Shown here: positions 12,290-39,234 of the stretch, piece by piece | Numbering within the stretch: position 1 is the stretch's first letter | How the letters are laid out: every line of letters starts with the position of its first letter | Assembly (NCBI GenBank): GCA_030159075.1 | Contig: BROG01000112.1 | Location: 1,387,501-1,451,500 of the forward strand | Length of the DNA stretch: 64,000 nt | From: Atrina japonica | Lineage: Eukaryota > Mollusca > Bivalvia > Pterioida > Pinnidae | Direction of reading: 5' to 3' | The notes under the pieces: generated by a model | What the model was told of the DNA's origin: nothing | What the model saw: the letters and a program-made list of their open reading frames with translations, nothing else | The model's database searches: none | Position numbers and translations under genes: made by a program

Positions 12290-14035
12290 TAATTTATTTT
12301 GTGCTGTAGCCATTGTTTTGGTATTGCTTTCTTTCGGTTTTGAATTTCACTAATCCAGTTAAATTTATAATCCTTTTAAATAATGCTTCTCCATGAATTA
12401 GACTAGTTGGTGTTATGATTCCAGATTTAACCCAGTTTTCAAATATCAGTGATTTATAACGAATATATAACAATAAATAACGAATTGATTGCCCCATTTG
12501 ACTTGTTTTTGTATTTAAACTTTGCTTGTAAAGGAAAGCAATAATTGTTGATAAAATTCTGGTACCTCATTTTTTCTGGTATTTTTCTTATGTCATTTAT
12601 TCATTTTCAATATCAAAAAGTCATTTCCAAAATTTTTGAAAATTAATTTAGGTATGACCGTCCATGATGCTTTACCATCACATTCTATCAACCTTTTTAC
12701 CCATTTCACTCTTACTACATTTATATGTATAACAATAATTATTAGACCTTATCCACTCTTTTCGAATATATTTATAAATATGGTTCTTTTTCTTTTTTTC
12801 TTTTTGAGTCCCATAGAAAGCTGTATATCATTTTTTCTGTTTGATTTGCTGTAATGTAATTGGTTGAACACTTGCTATATAAGTTATTTTTGGAAAGAGA
12901 AAATTTTGAAAAACTAGAATTTGACCTATCATTGTCAATTTACTTTTTTTCAATTTTTTAGCATCTTATCAATGGAACACATTTATTTTCCCAATTCAAG
13001 TTATAATTTACTTTTGTATTTTCCCATAAGATGAACCCCAATGATTTCACTGAATCAGCCCATTGTATGTTCATGCATTTTTTATTCCTATATTTATTGC
13101 TTCCTAAAATATCCCTGCGGTTTTAGTTTAAGGTTAAGCCTGATACTTTTCCAAATTCTTCAACCGGTTCAATGGCCTTTGGTATGTCTGTATATTTCAG
13201 AAACAATGTTATGTCGTCCGCGAACTATTTTAATGCTTATATTCATAATTTTTTCATGCTTATTTATTAGTGTTTTAAGTTTCATACCATATTCGTCGTT
13301 GGTTAAATTACCAATATTTATTTTTCATATCCCTGGGCCCCTATCGTTTTTGAATTTTTAAATCAAAAAATTAAATTTTTGAATTAAAGAGACTGCCATA
13401 TGATCTGTAAACATGATCTGCGCAGGTGTAATGTCACACTTAACAACTTCCAGTTCTTTACCTATCGAGAAAAAATCAAATCTGCTCTAATTCCCTAACT
13501 TTATTTATCCATGTTAATTGTGGTTTGTTTCTAGTTTTTGCAATTCTGTGTTTTTTGAGAACCTCATTAAAATCACCCTAATTAAAATACTTTTCGATGT
13601 GAAACCTTTTTTCAAATCCGTTTGCTTTTTGAAGAACGAATTTTTGTTAGTTCATCGTTAGGTGCATATATATTAATCAAAGTGTAAATCATTTAATTTT
13701 ATTCGATATTCAAAAATGTAGATCTATCGTCATCACTGCAGTAATGATCTACAACAGATGCATTTTGGGTTTTTTTATTTATGATTATTAGAACTAATCT
13801 GCTTGTTGATTTCCCACAACTATAGGAACAAGATGCAAAGTCACATATTTCATTTTCTATCGATGGTAAAATTTCTTCAGTGAAGTCTTTCCTGTATGTA
13901 GACGACATCAAATGTTTGCTGTCTTAGATGCTGATATAACCTAAACCATTTCGACCTATCTAAAAGACCCTGTGTATTAAGTGTCAATAGGCACAATCCT
14001 GTCCCCATTTCATATCAGTTTATTTCACTTTTTGT
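12290..14035 (-). mobile_element. LINE retrotransposon remnant (AP-endonuclease and C-terminal pieces)
   Basis: On the minus strand, about 14035-13400 decays from an AP-type endonuclease. INTQGL and FDVVYIQE lie near the start, INIYAPNDELT in the middle, and RADLIFSIGKELEVV with FTDHMAVSLI at the end (the usual R-D and S/TDH motifs). About 13360-12900 gives NLTNDEYGMKLKTLI and VSEIYRHTKGH. About 12860-12290 resembles the region after the reverse transcriptase (VKRLIECDGKASWTVIPK). Most of the reverse transcriptase is missing and many stops are present. It lies in the spacer between the two TRIM-like genes. Confidence 0.65.
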
Positions 14036-14261
14036 CTTTTTTTTATTCAGAGTGCGTTGTTTTTAATGACTTCTATCCCTCTTCACATTTAGGATTCCGC
14101 GTTTTCTTGTCGAGTCCCTGACTGATATTAAAAATCGGTCAATTGAAAACTTCCGCTTTACTTGGATTTTGTTAAGATTTGTTTTCATTTGCCTTTTGGC
14201 TGTTTTTACTTACATTACGAATTTCTCCTTTTTTCTTCACTAGTGATATTTCAGCTTCTTT

Positions 14262-14365
14262 CAATATATATATATCTCAGATACCTACATATAAATCTTT
14301 AGGATATCCGAGATATAGATACAAATCTGGTGAATATTGGACAAACACCTGGAAATCAAGATTTT
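14262..14365 (-). mobile_element. Penelope-like element, short 3' fragment
   Basis: About 100 bp matching the outermost tail (TATCTCAGATACC, AATCTTTAGGATATCC, ACCTGGAAATCAAG). The protein-coding part is absent. Confidence 0.6.
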
Positions 14366-16739
14366 TACTGACCTCCTCTTTTAAGACTATAACTTTGGTA
14401 TTGTAAATAATATGAAAGTGTTTAATGTGATATCGGCGCAATGAATTCTATTTATTCCAGTTAATGTGGGTTACAAGAAAAACTATGGTTAATTAAAGAA
14501 AAACTAGGTGCATGTGCATGTGCATGTAATTTTAGAAATAACTGAGCATTTTCTGCAATGCTGAGTAAAACAAAGAAACATAAATATGATGGTTCAAATT
14601 CATTTATTTAAAATATATTAGACATTTTATTCAGGGGCCATTTGTTACAACATAACAACTCAGAGGAGAAGCATTTTAGATACTTTTAGGGCGTAGTCCA
14701 CTCGCAGAAGTTTATAATTTATTTGCTCTTCTGAGGTATGTGAATTTATTCTATTATGTCAGTAACGTTTGTAATTATTTAAGTAACATTAATAGTACAG
14801 TAAATTTGTAGCTAAAAGTGATATTAGAATATAGATACATTTGTTTATATTGTTTTATACTATTGAAGTATGCTATTTAAATTTGTAATAACAATAACTA
14901 TTTTATATATATATATATGTATATTTAGTGTAAAATAAGTAAAATATATGAATCAATCTATTAATTATTTTTACTGTAGTAATGTACAGTTAATAGGGTG
15001 TGTATCATTAATTCATTTTGTGTGGAATTATAGTAAATATATATAGTGTGTAATTATTGAATGTATTTCATTAATTAAGTAATAATAATGAAAAGTATAT
15101 AAGTACGGACTGTAGTAAAATATTAACAGCAAATGTATTGTGTGAAGTTCGGAATTATTAACAGTACAGTATGTTCAATATTTACCATAGAATAGTGTGT
15201 TTAAGTGTAATACTTACGTACATACTATTGTGTGTGATATACTTTGTATTAACAGTATCTTTGTTTATTTATACAGGTTTTATTCGGTTGAATTTAAATC
15301 TATATCGACTAGACATTTCAGTACCTCCGCTAAAGAGGATCATGCGGGATAATAGTGAATGTATATAGTTTCAATAATTAAAGGTGTAAAACTTAAAAAG
15401 TGGTTTTTCATATTTATACCAAAGGCCTAAAGCTAAGGTCATCGTGTGACACTAATTCAAGGAGATATGTTCACTTTATATGTACAACTAGATTTACATT
15501 TTACTTTTTCAATCATTCGTGTTTAATAGCGATGTTATTTATACCACATGACATAGGTGATAATACTAAAACCAAGATTACTGTCTAAGGCATGCTGTTT
15601 TTGATGATTTCATGTCTATTGCATGTACTTCGTCTATGTATATTTGATTAGTGTTATAATATATTGCTAATTCTTAATTCTAAAGATACTGATGATTTCT
15701 GTTTCACAAAGGTCGGTATTGATTTGATTATATGATTATGATGAGGTAAATAAGTGATGTTTTTAAAAACCATTATATATCTATGAATTTATATAGACAT
15801 GAAGGGAGGTGAGGCTTGGTATTGTAGTATTGTTGAGGGTCGCAACCAATATCAGTAGTGATCGTATAAATGTAAGGGATGTTTGAGGGTCACAATCAAT
15901 ATCAGTAGAGGCCCGCTCTGACCTTGTTCGTACAAGGATGTGCTCGACAGAAAAAACAAACGATAAAATAAGATGAAATAGATTTTATTTACAAAATAAA
16001 CTTGAAGAATAATATATAATGAGGTAGCAATATATAAAATAATGCCAATAAATATGATTTATGTACAACGAATTGTATATATATATTTAGTAAATAGATT
16101 TGTAAATAGATTTTCAATATATGATTTTAAATAAATTATTTTAATTCAAACTGAAAATTCTTAATATCAATTTCTATAAAATGAAATCACTGGTACTCCT
16201 ATATATTTCTATATGTTAAAGTCAATACAATTTTGATATAGACTATAATTTTAGCTACAAATCGAAAGTTGATCAAGTTTTCTTAGATCACTATAAAATT
16301 ACCTTATTTTAAAACGGACTGTATTCAAGTCCGGCTGTACCGAAAGTAGGTTGAAACGTCGTACAAGCTGGAAATCGGAGTAGGTACTGTTATAGTACCT
16401 GTGTGGAGTGTTCTGCTGAACAACTCCCCCAAAACTGGACAAACAAGACCTTATATATAATTCTAAACAACAGGAAAATCAATGAGAGTATTAGATGCAA
16501 ATTGGTCAACCAATGAAAATAGTTATTATAAATGACCAAAAGTTTCAAATGTTCAATATGGATGCCATGTGGACTTTGGCTGTATGCTTCGCGTTGTGTT
16601 TTCTAAAATACTTCGATATCTAAGGAAGAATTAGAATGACAGTCAAATATGGATAATATATAATATATATGAATTGTAAAAACAGTAAGTTAAGTCATAA
16701 GTCAAGTTAACATCGATAAAATAAGTTTTTCTACAGTAT
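14366..16739. other. No gene recognised
   Basis: Very AT-rich. A pair of phrases GAGGGTC(G/A)CAA(C/T)CAATATCAGTAG repeats at about 15835 and 15885. A hairpin GGTACTGTTATAGTACC lies at about 16384-16400. No open frame of note. Confidence 0.55.
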
Positions 16740-17650
16740 GTTACCATGCTGCTGTGAGTGGATGTGAAGATCTATACTGTTACCATGGTGCTGAGTGGAC
16801 ATGACTAGCTATTAAGTTACTATGGTGCTGTGAGTGGATGTGAAGATCTATACTCTTACCATGGTGCTGTGAGTGGATGTGAAGATCTATACTGTTACCA
16901 TGGTGCTGTGAGTGGACATGACTAGCTATTAAGTTACTATGGTGCTGTGAGTGTATGTGAAGAGCTATACTGTTACAATAGTGCTTTGAGTGAATATAAG
17001 GAGCTACACTGTTGCCATGGTGTTGTGAGTGAATGTGAAGAGCCATACAGTAACCACGGAGCTGTGAGTGAATGTGAAGAACTATACTGTTCCTATGGTG
17101 CTGTGAGTGAATGTGAAGTATACTTTAACCATGGTGCTATTAGTGGAAGTAAGGAACTATACTATACCATGATGCTGTGAGTAGATTTGAAGAATTTTAC
17201 ACGTTTCTTGGTTCTGTGAGTTGATGTTAGGAGCTGTTGCTATGAGTGAACGTGGGGAGCTATACATAAATAGTGGTGCTATGAGTGAACATGCAGAGCT
17301 ATACACTTACTATGGTGCTGTGAGTGAACGTGAGGAGTTATACATTTACCATGGTGCTGTGAGTGAACGTGAGGAGTTATACATTTACCATGGTGCTGTG
17401 AGTGAACGTGAGGAGTTATACATTTACCATGGTGCTGTGAGTGAACGTGAGGAGTTATACATTTACCATGGTGCTGTGAGTGAACGTGAGGAGTTATACA
17501 GTGAACGTGAGGAGTTATACATTTACCATGGTGCTGTGAGCGAACGTGAGGAGTTATACATTTACCATGGTGCTGTGAGAAGTTATACATTTACTACGGT
17601 GCAGTGAGTGGATGTGCTGTGAATAGCTTCACATTTCCTTGATACCGTGA
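16740..17650. repeat. 39-bp minisatellite
   Basis: Units of 39 bp (13 codons) built on ACCATGGTGCTGTGAGTGAA and CGTGAGGAGTTATACATTT. Units at about 17330-17575 are almost identical; those at 16745-17330 are diverged (GTGGATGTGAAGATCTATAC). An 18-bp internal duplication lies near 17500. Because 39 is divisible by 3, both strands stay open over long stretches, which gives false open frames. Confidence 0.93.
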
Positions 17651-18675
17651 GCGGATGTGCTGTTAGTGATTGTGCGTCGCTTCACTTTATCTATTGAGAG
17701 GAGCAGTGAATGGATTTGAAGAGTCGAAGTTCACTACAGAGAGGACTAAATCAGCCATTTACAGCTACTGACAGCAAATGAAACTGGAATTTTAGTACAA
17801 TTATATACACAACAAATAAGTAAAATCAAAAAGCATAAAGGAGGATGAACAGACATTCTAGTGAAAAATGAATAAATTCATAAACGTTACTAATTGATCG
17901 AAACTTATTATCAAAATAAAGCAATGTTTTAAATCTCTGAATACAAATTATACTTTTGTCATATGTATTAGGCAGATGACACACAATAAAATATATATCC
18001 ATCAGGAGATCTGCAAACGTCCTTGGTATACGGGAGGTCACAGGCAGATTCTGGCTAGAATAGATCAAAAGTTATTACATACGTGACCATTTGACAAACT
18101 CACAAAAATGTAAAGTAGATTTATGTACATAAAACATTTTGCTTCATTTTTGCTCCTCCGTCATATCCATTATAAGAAATAAACAAGCAATGATAATTTC
18201 AATAGAATTGCAGTTTCAGCTTTGTTTTATTGATCTGTCTGTGCTGAAAAACTCTGTAATTTAATTTAAATGATCAAAAAATTAAAATTCATACATATTC
18301 CTCAGTATGTTGTTAAAGTTAGCTAAGATAGAATAGTTAATTTCTGTACGTCTGTTACTAATAAAAAATGTGGAATAGAATTCTATCTCCATATTTCCAT
18401 AAAAGTAGATTTTATATTCCAACTTCCATCATGCTAGGTGCAACAAGTTCATTTGGATCGTTAAAACTGCGGATACACAGTATTCATCTTTTATGTCATA
18501 TTCTTTCGTGGGGTTTCCAAAAACACGACTGATTCTTTAATACATGGTCTCCAAAACGTCATATATATTTTCTTTACATTGCAATCTGTGATGATTTTTA
18601 AATGTGTTAGCAGACGACTCGTGTATATGTTCTTATGAAAAGAGAAGTTTTCTGAGGATAATTACCCATCCCACA

Positions 18676-18766
18676 CTTATTTGGTGTTGCCACACTTATA
18701 TGGTGTGGTCACATTTACATGGTGTGGCCACATTTACATGGTGTGGCCACAATTACATGGTGCGGC
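18676..18766. repeat. 19-bp tandem repeat
   Basis: Four to five units of TGGTGTGGCCACATTTACA, each carrying the inverted pair GTGTGGCCACA. Confidence 0.85.
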
Positions 18767-19394
18767 TAATCTTCTCATCAGATATCCGATGCGCCCTTTT
18801 CACTGTGTCGAAGGATTATTTTGATCATCACTGGTCGCAATAAAACCACTACAATGGATAAGGAAAATGTAATTAGTTTGAGCTTCTGAAAAATGTAAAA
18901 GAAACCTCTTAATTCGTTTGAAAAAAAATCCACGATAAAGCTACAGGCAGGTTTTTAATGATATTTTACGTCCAAATTCTAAAATTTGTCAGTTGTACGG
19001 TGGTGCAAATGCTGGAGAGGAAAACCTATAGTTATAATGTAGCCATGAAAAGACAAAGGCTCTCAAATACCATATAAATCTTTGTCACTAAATCAGGTCA
19101 GGTTGAAGCACAATATAATCCAAAACAGATCTCTCATTGCTCCTTATTTTCTGATATGTCGCGTAGAGGATCTAATTAAATACGTTATAGGGTCACATGC
19201 GAGTAAATGAAATCGAATAGTAAAACATCAAAAGTAATACTAGATAAAGAAAAACAAATAGGAAATGCACAAATTTGACATAAGGTAAATTTATATATGT
19301 AGGCATCTAATCCATTAATGAAAATTTCAAGAACAACTGGAGTGATATACAAATAATTAATATAATATGACCGAAGGCAATACATCGAAAGAGA

Positions 19395-19825
19395 GTACAG
19401 CACCTTGTTTTACACATGCGGGAAAAAACAGTCTATCCGATCTCAGTAGGGCAGCACCTTTCCCGGATAATGACGTAACAGTTTATGATGTAAAATATTT
19501 GGAACATAATTCCGGTGTTAGTCTGCAAAACATTTGCTAGTACAATAGTTAAGTAAGACGTTTTCAAACTTTTAGATGATTTTTTATTGTTCATGGAGAA
19601 AGTAATCTTAGCGTATAGTAAAGTATTGCATTTGCCTTTGGCCGTTCGACGTTCGCTCTCTATGAACTACGGCAAAGCCTTGAAAGCGATCGCAGCTTCT
19701 TGTTTCACAAATGCTGGAAAAAGCATATGAGTGTATTTACTCTCACCAGAACAACACCTGTCGGCAAAAATGAAGTCACAGTTTAGTTGTGACGTTGAAT
19801 ATTTAGAACATAAGCACTTGCAGCA
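19395..19825. repeat. Two-copy direct repeat
   Basis: About 19400-19515 and 19695-19815 share CTTGTTT(C/T)ACA(A/C)ATGC, AATGA(C/A)GT(A/C)ACAGTTTA and ATATTT(G/A)GAACATAA. Copies are about 300 bp apart. No protein match recognised. Confidence 0.5.
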
Positions 19826-20040
19826 AAATATGACCATAAAAAATCTCAAAAACGTTAAAATTAACTGGCAAAGCGTCAGATTGAAGTGGTCTATTCTGGA
19901 GAATTAAGACTCTACAGTGTATAATTTCTGACAAAGGTCTGTCACTACTCTATGTTACATGTATGTACATTTTATCTATGAGTCCGATCTGCGAACGGCT
20001 CTCTACTGCTACGTTGGCTTCGCGAACGAGCCTTCAATTT

Positions 20041-20300
20041 GTTACATGCATTTGTAATCATATAGTTACAATACGCAGTTCAATACGCCCGTATAATACG
20101 AAATGTCGTATTACACATAGTTGGATACGGAAATAAATTTTTGTACACATGTAGATAAATAAGGGACAGGTTATAAACCACACAAATGTTTCTACCTAGC
20201 TACGCTGTCGTTGAATCCATCCGCTACAACGATATCGTGCAGTCTGATGATACGAATAGAAACATGTGTAGTTTTGCCTATTTATCGGTAACCCAAACGG
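20041..20300 (+). repeat. Dispersed repeat R4, copy 1
   Basis: Shares TTACATGCATTTGTAATCAT, CAATACGCCCGT, AATGTCGTATT and ATAAGGGACA with 32728-33045 in the same orientation. It contains the short palindrome AATACGAAATGTCGTATT. It lies just downstream of the last exon of TRIM-like copy B. Confidence 0.65.
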
Positions 20301-20381
20301 CATCTACAATAAATGCACTCTGACAAGTGGTCATTCATTAGATATATCAATACCATACGAAAATGAAAGAAAACTATTATA

Positions 20382-34382
<14,001 letters not shown>

Positions 34383-34924
34383 TGGTGTATGCGGTGCAGT
34401 CCTTGAAATAAAAAATAAGTGAGCAGTAAATTTACACCATTCTGATAAATGCAATGTGCTCCTAAGGTAAAAATCTTTATACGAAAAAAAACAAAACAAA
34501 AAAAAAACTGTAAACATAGTATTCACAAATTTTCGGCCCATTGGCCTAAAGATCCATAAACATAGATAAAGATTTGCAATGATGCTATTAATAATCCAGA
34601 TTTGTTACCATGTAACATGTATAGATATTGTCGTCTTTCCCTTGATAAAGACCAAGAGGCCAAATATTTGTGAATTTAAAGTTTGTTTACTGGTTTTTTC
34701 GTATATCATTTTGACCTAAGATATAAAACATTTTAAATCTGATCATATTTACGAGTATTTGATGGTTTGTTAATAAGTAAACATCCTTTTGCCCGACTCT
34801 GAAATGTTACTTCTACAAATCCTGGTTTCAATTATCATTCTCAGTCATAATGTTCAGTTCGCAGATTGGCCAATCACTTGGGCGATCATAAAGTTACTAA
34901 CTCTAAAATACATTTTATGTTTAA

Positions 34925-35655
34925 CAGTATGCTTAGCAGTACCTCAAACCGGTTTATTTTAATTTATAACAGTACCCTAAACCGATTGAAATCAATACTT
35001 AACAGAACCCATAACCGGTTGATATTTTAACAGTATCCCAAACCGATTAAAATCAATATTTAACACCCATAACTGGTTGATTTGCATGTGCAACAGTACC
35101 CCAAAATGATTGAAATATATTTTTAGTAGTACCCCAAACCGGTTAAATTTTGTGTTTTACAGTACCAATTTTTTTAATTTTTAACGGCATCCAAACCCCA
35201 AGTGTTCAACAGTACCCCAAACCGGTTGATGTTTATGTTTAACAGTACCCTAATCTGGTTGATGTTTATGTTTAAATGTACCGCAAAGTGACTGATTTTA
35301 TATTTAGCAGTACCCCAAAGTGACCAATTATATGTTTAACAGTACTCCAAACTGACTAAATTTTACAATTAGCAGTACCCCAAAGTGACTGATTTTATGT
35401 TTAACAGTACCCCAAACCGGTTGATGTTTATGTTTAGCAGTACCCCAAAGTGACAGATTTTATGTTTAGCAGTACTCCAAACTGACTGATTGTATGTTTA
35501 ACAGTACCCCAAACCGGTTGATGTTTATGTTTAACAGTACTCAAACCCGACTGATTTTATGTTTAACAGTACCCAAACCTGACTAATTTTATGTTTAACA
35601 GTACCCGAATCCGACTGATTTTATGTTGAGCATTACTCCAAAATCGTTGAATGGA
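34925..35655 (-). repeat. CCAAACCGGTT minisatellite upstream of copy B
   Basis: More than 20 units of about 31-37 bp with core AGTACCCCAAACCGGTTGA followed by a TTTATGTTTAAC-type spacer. Units with CAAAGTGACTGATT or CCCGACTGATT are diverged variants. The array is about three times longer than its counterpart upstream of copy A. Confidence 0.9.
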
Positions 35656-36029
35656 TTTTTAATAAGTGATACAATAAATAGTTACACCACTACTCTTTAT
35701 CATGTAGGACAGTGTGTTGTTACAATTTTAGATTAGAAATATTCCTGTTTTAATGTTGATAAAAGAATACTAAAGACTATCGTACTATCCAATGTTCAGC
35801 AATCTGACAGTGTTCATACTATAAAGGCATTCTAGGTATGACGCCTTGATTAATTTAGCTGTGATATAAATATTTGACTACTAAATAGGTGATAATAGTC
35901 AAGACTTAAGAATGTAAATAACCAAAGAATCATCCAAACGTAAAGACGATGAACCCGACACTATCGGAATGAATAGACTATATAGAGAATTTTGTCAATT
36001 GTTTTTAAATAACATGTATATTACATCTT

Positions 36030-36099
36030 GTGGGGAGAAGAATACACATTTAATACTAGTGCGTAGCACGTATGTTAAATAAGTATTATTCTGCCTCAC
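36030..36099. repeat. Palindromic (hairpin) element, copy 3
   Basis: Counterpart of the 638-704 element in the right arm of the inverted duplication, upstream of TRIM-like copy B. Arms AGAAGAATAC and GTATTATTCT flank a centre containing GTGCGTAGCAC. Confidence 0.65.
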
Positions 36100-36349
36100 A
36101 ATTAGGTAATATTTTATTTATTATAATTACATTTTTCCAGATACGTTTCGTTACCTGACATTTTGTAAGGTCTACAAGTCTTCGACTCGTGAAATGTCAA
36201 CAAACCACCTGACTTTTTAATTGAAATTTATCAATCCGCTACTAAATACAGTGCATTCATCTGATGAAATTATAGGCTAATAAAGTTTTAAACACAAAAA
36301 CTAATGACAAAATAGACACAATCTTTTTCAAATGGTAATTCATATAATA

Positions 36350-36605
36350 TTTCATGTTCTTTTAAACATTAATTTTATACTCCTTGGAAAAAATACTGGC
36401 GCAGTAATACAAAACTTTTCAAGAGGACGAAAAAAACACATGCTCTGAGACGGACCAAAGCCGTTAGATGTAAAAAAAAATATATAAATATGTAAACAGG
36501 TGTATTGTGACCTATAAAATAGTAAACATTTTCTCGCTATCGGAAGAATCGGATAGAATTTCATTTTTATATGATTTATTTAATCACCGATAATGAAAGC
36601 GGTGA
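36350..36605 (+). repeat. Dispersed repeat family R2, copy 2
   Basis: Partner of 31290-31560 (AAATACTGGCGCAGTAATAC, TTCTCGCTATCGGAAGAATC, AATCACCGATAATGAAAGC). It begins immediately outside the right edge of the TRIM inverted duplication (about 36290). Confidence 0.55.
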
Positions 36606-37289
36606 AACAGACAAATCGGAGTGAACCATTCTTGTTGATTGACTAATCGTTTAAATTTTAACGGTTAAACATAAATATTGATAAACCTAAGATATTTTCT
36701 GACCCTAAGATTTTAATCATGACAGATATGTAGTCTTTGCACGACAAACAAACGTTATACAATTGTTATCGTCAACATCAATATTTGTGATTAAATGTCT
36801 TTACACGGTTACGTCGACCAACGCAAAGAGATGGCAATAGACCATTTGACGTTTTAGCTACGGTGAGTTAGAAGGAAAATATTTGATATGGAATATGATA
36901 TATTGACTATCAGACTAAAATACAATGTAGTATCACTTGATCTCGTATTGCAAGCAATGCATTGCTGACCGATTTTTATCTTCTTTTTATACATTATACG
37001 TTTAACATTATATCAACATTTTAATTCTTTAAGTGCATCTGGCGCACGTAAAACACTGAGAGCTACATTTTATTATTTGTCACTACTGTATTATTATTTA
37101 TCAATTATGTTAACGATATATGGATTGTATATTAAACAAAGTAATGGTATTGGTAAAATATTTTATAAAAACAAAGATGATACAAATCTTTTATTATTAT
37201 TATAGGTCATTGCCATTGCCCGTGGACTGTTTGAGTCCTCGAGAGTATACATAAACCTAGTACCTGGTATTTCGGTACTAGCTGTTCAT

Positions 37290-37562
37290 CTTATTCTAAA
37301 GTAATATTTGGCAATGATAACACCATTTATATTCCAAAGTTTTCTAAAGCTAAGATAGTCAAGTTTAACAGTTGTTACTCTTAAACGGATTTCGGCCATA
37401 CTTTTAGATTTATTATTTGGCCTTGTATGATACCACTTTCTCTTTAGAAAATACATATACATTTTAAATTTGAGCTCAACTGATGAAGTGTAATTGACAG
37501 AGGGGATCGTCTTGAGCATTATAATTTTGATATTATGTTTATAATATCTAAATATGTTAAAA
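37290..37562 (-). repeat. Dispersed repeat family R1, copy 3
   Basis: Reverse complement of the unit at 3010-3280: TCTAAAGTAATATTTGGCA, TATTATTTGGCCTTGTATGA, TTTGAGCTCAACTGATGAAG and GAGCATTATAATTTTG on the plus strand. Confidence 0.65.
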
Positions 37563-37579
37563 AAATTACTATTTCCGTT

Positions 37580-37910
37580 TACGATGGGCTAGTGGTATGG
37601 TGTTAGATTCGCATGCGGGAGGTCCCGCGTTCGATTCCCTCTACCGAGTTATACCTAAAACGTTATAGATAGTGACTTCTCCTTCGCCTAGTGCTTGGAA
37701 TACGAAGTGAAAGTCACAGGTCTGTCGTATGAGATTTAAAACTGATATCCCGTGCAACGATTACCGCGCAACTGTGAGCGAGGCACATTAGAAAATATTC
37801 AATGCATTGTCATCAATCCATAGCACATGTCAATTTTGTGGCGCCTCAGCAAAAGTTGATGGCATCTCGATTTAAGTGAAAAATTCTTTGCGGGATATTT
37901 ATTTTTATTT
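37580..37910 (+). mobile_element. tRNA-derived SINE, second head type
   Basis: The head has polymerase III-like boxes: box A TAGTGGTATGG and box B GCGTTCGATTCCC, with GCATGCGGGAGGTCCCGC between them. The body holds CTTCGCCTAGTGCTTGGAAT and the tail ends near AAGTGAAAAATTCTTTGCGG. The body matches the SINE at 38091. Confidence 0.85.
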
Positions 37911-37922
37911 TTTTGTTTCATT

Positions 37923-37990
37923 GTTTAACTTGTGTTTTATGCAACACTCAACAATTTTTCGGTTATAATAAAGGTGGCGGCATTTGTATT
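37923..37990 (+). repeat. Dispersed repeat R3 fragment
   Basis: TTGTGTTTTATGCAACACTC, AATTTTTCGGTTATAATAAA and GGTGGCGGC match the fragments at 7328 and 10846. It lies between two SINEs. Confidence 0.6.
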
Positions 37991-38090
37991 GTTTTTTGAA
38001 GGAAATAACTCTATTAGAATGTACCCAGGAGGAAATCACAGTCCTTACGCGAGTAAATTCGGAAACTTTATTTCAAAAGCAGATTATGCT

Positions 38091-38430
38091 CTAGTAGGAA
38101 CCGAACCTGTCTCGGCTCGAAGTGGTTTACTTCGACTCGTAGGCGGAAGGTGCAGGGTTCGATTCCCGGGCCGGGTCATACAAAATACTTTAAAAATGGT
38201 TTTGACTGTTCCTTCGCCAAGCGCTCGGCATACGAAGTGAAAGTCTCGAGTCTTTCGGATGAAACTGAAAACCGAAGTGACGTATTGCGGGAGGCGTGAC
38301 ACGTAAAAGAAGCCTCACTGTATTGACATCAGTCCATAGCACAGGTCAGAATTTGTAGAACTTCACTCAAAGCTGGTGACATCTCAATATAAGTGAAAAA
38401 TTCTTGACAGGATGTAAGACAACAAACACA
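38091..38430 (+). mobile_element. tRNA-derived SINE, third head type
   Basis: Head CGGCTCGAAGTGGTTTAC with box B GGGTTCGATTCCCGGGCC. The body from about 38180 (CTTCGCCAAGCGCTCGGCAT) and the tail AAGTGAAAAATTCTTGACAG match the SINE at 37580-37910. The two copies sit only about 180 bp apart in the same orientation but differ in head. Confidence 0.85.
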
Positions 38431-38667
38431 AAGAAACGAACCGAACCTGGCAAGAGGTGAGAGAGTTCATGATTTAAAGTACAATGCAATACAACAACTT
38501 CAACAACAATAAAAAGTATGTAGAAGTATCAAGTACAAATACTTCAATCGTATAGTTAGAACTTTATCTTTGGTAAAGAATAGTCTTTCAGGTTCTAATA
38601 ATATTTATACTGATACGTTTTTATCGTTGTAGACTAATGCCCATTTAATTCCTATACCAGTTGATTC

Positions 38668-38855
38668 GGATACAAAGATGAAAAATCTCGGATACCAAAG
38701 TATAAATTTTTAGGATGTCCAGGATACAGATGCAAATCTTGTAAAAACTCAGACCTCTTGAAATCTAAAGGTGGGATCAGATGCCATGGAGGAGTAAGCA
38801 TCCTCCTGTTGACCGGTCACACCCACCGTGAGTCCTCAGTCAAGATAAAGGTACT
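38668..38855 (-). mobile_element. Penelope-like element, solo 3' end
   Basis: Tail sequence only (CGGATACCAAAGTATAAAT, GGTGGGATCAGATGCCATGG, GACCGGTCACACCCACCGTG on the plus strand), ending in CAGTCAAG. No coding part. Confidence 0.7.
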
Positions 38856-39234
38856 CTGCCAAAGAAACTAATTTCAGTTGTTACACATGTACCTGGAAAT
38901 GTCAACAGACTCAGAAATATATACAAATTATGATTAGAATAAGAATATATATTTCCCACAGATGGCAACAGAACAATTGTCCTTTAACGTATGTATAGTT
39001 ATATTCGTTAAAAATGATTTATGGTCATTTGTAGAATGTCATACAGTAATATTCAGCGAAATGTTTTAAGGTAAAAAAAGTAAATGCGTTGTTAATTATA
39101 TTTTTAAGATTTAGAAAGAGGCCAACAACATCAGATTGACCGAATAAAGTTTTCTATGGCAAAAAGCACACAGCACTATCTGCCAGCTTTCAGTTTGAAG
39201 GGTTGAAGCTAGAGTTCAGAAGACAGTACTATTA

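Larger units (their letters stand above)
17651..20040. other. No gene recognised
   Basis: Apart from the 19-bp tandem repeat and a two-copy repeat listed separately, nothing is recognised. Confidence 0.6.

Noticed and set aside
12636..13361. Plus-strand hydrophobic open frames
   Set aside because: Shadows of a LINE remnant on the minus strand.
16780..17607. Open frames on both strands
   Set aside because: Produced by a 39-bp repeat whose length is a multiple of 3.
34925..35655. CRISPR-like array
   Set aside because: Repeat and spacer are both degenerate copies of one tandem unit, and the setting is an animal genome.
37580..37650. A genuine tRNA gene
   Set aside because: Box A and box B are present but the acceptor stem does not pair, and the sequence continues into a SINE body and tail shared with 38091-38430.
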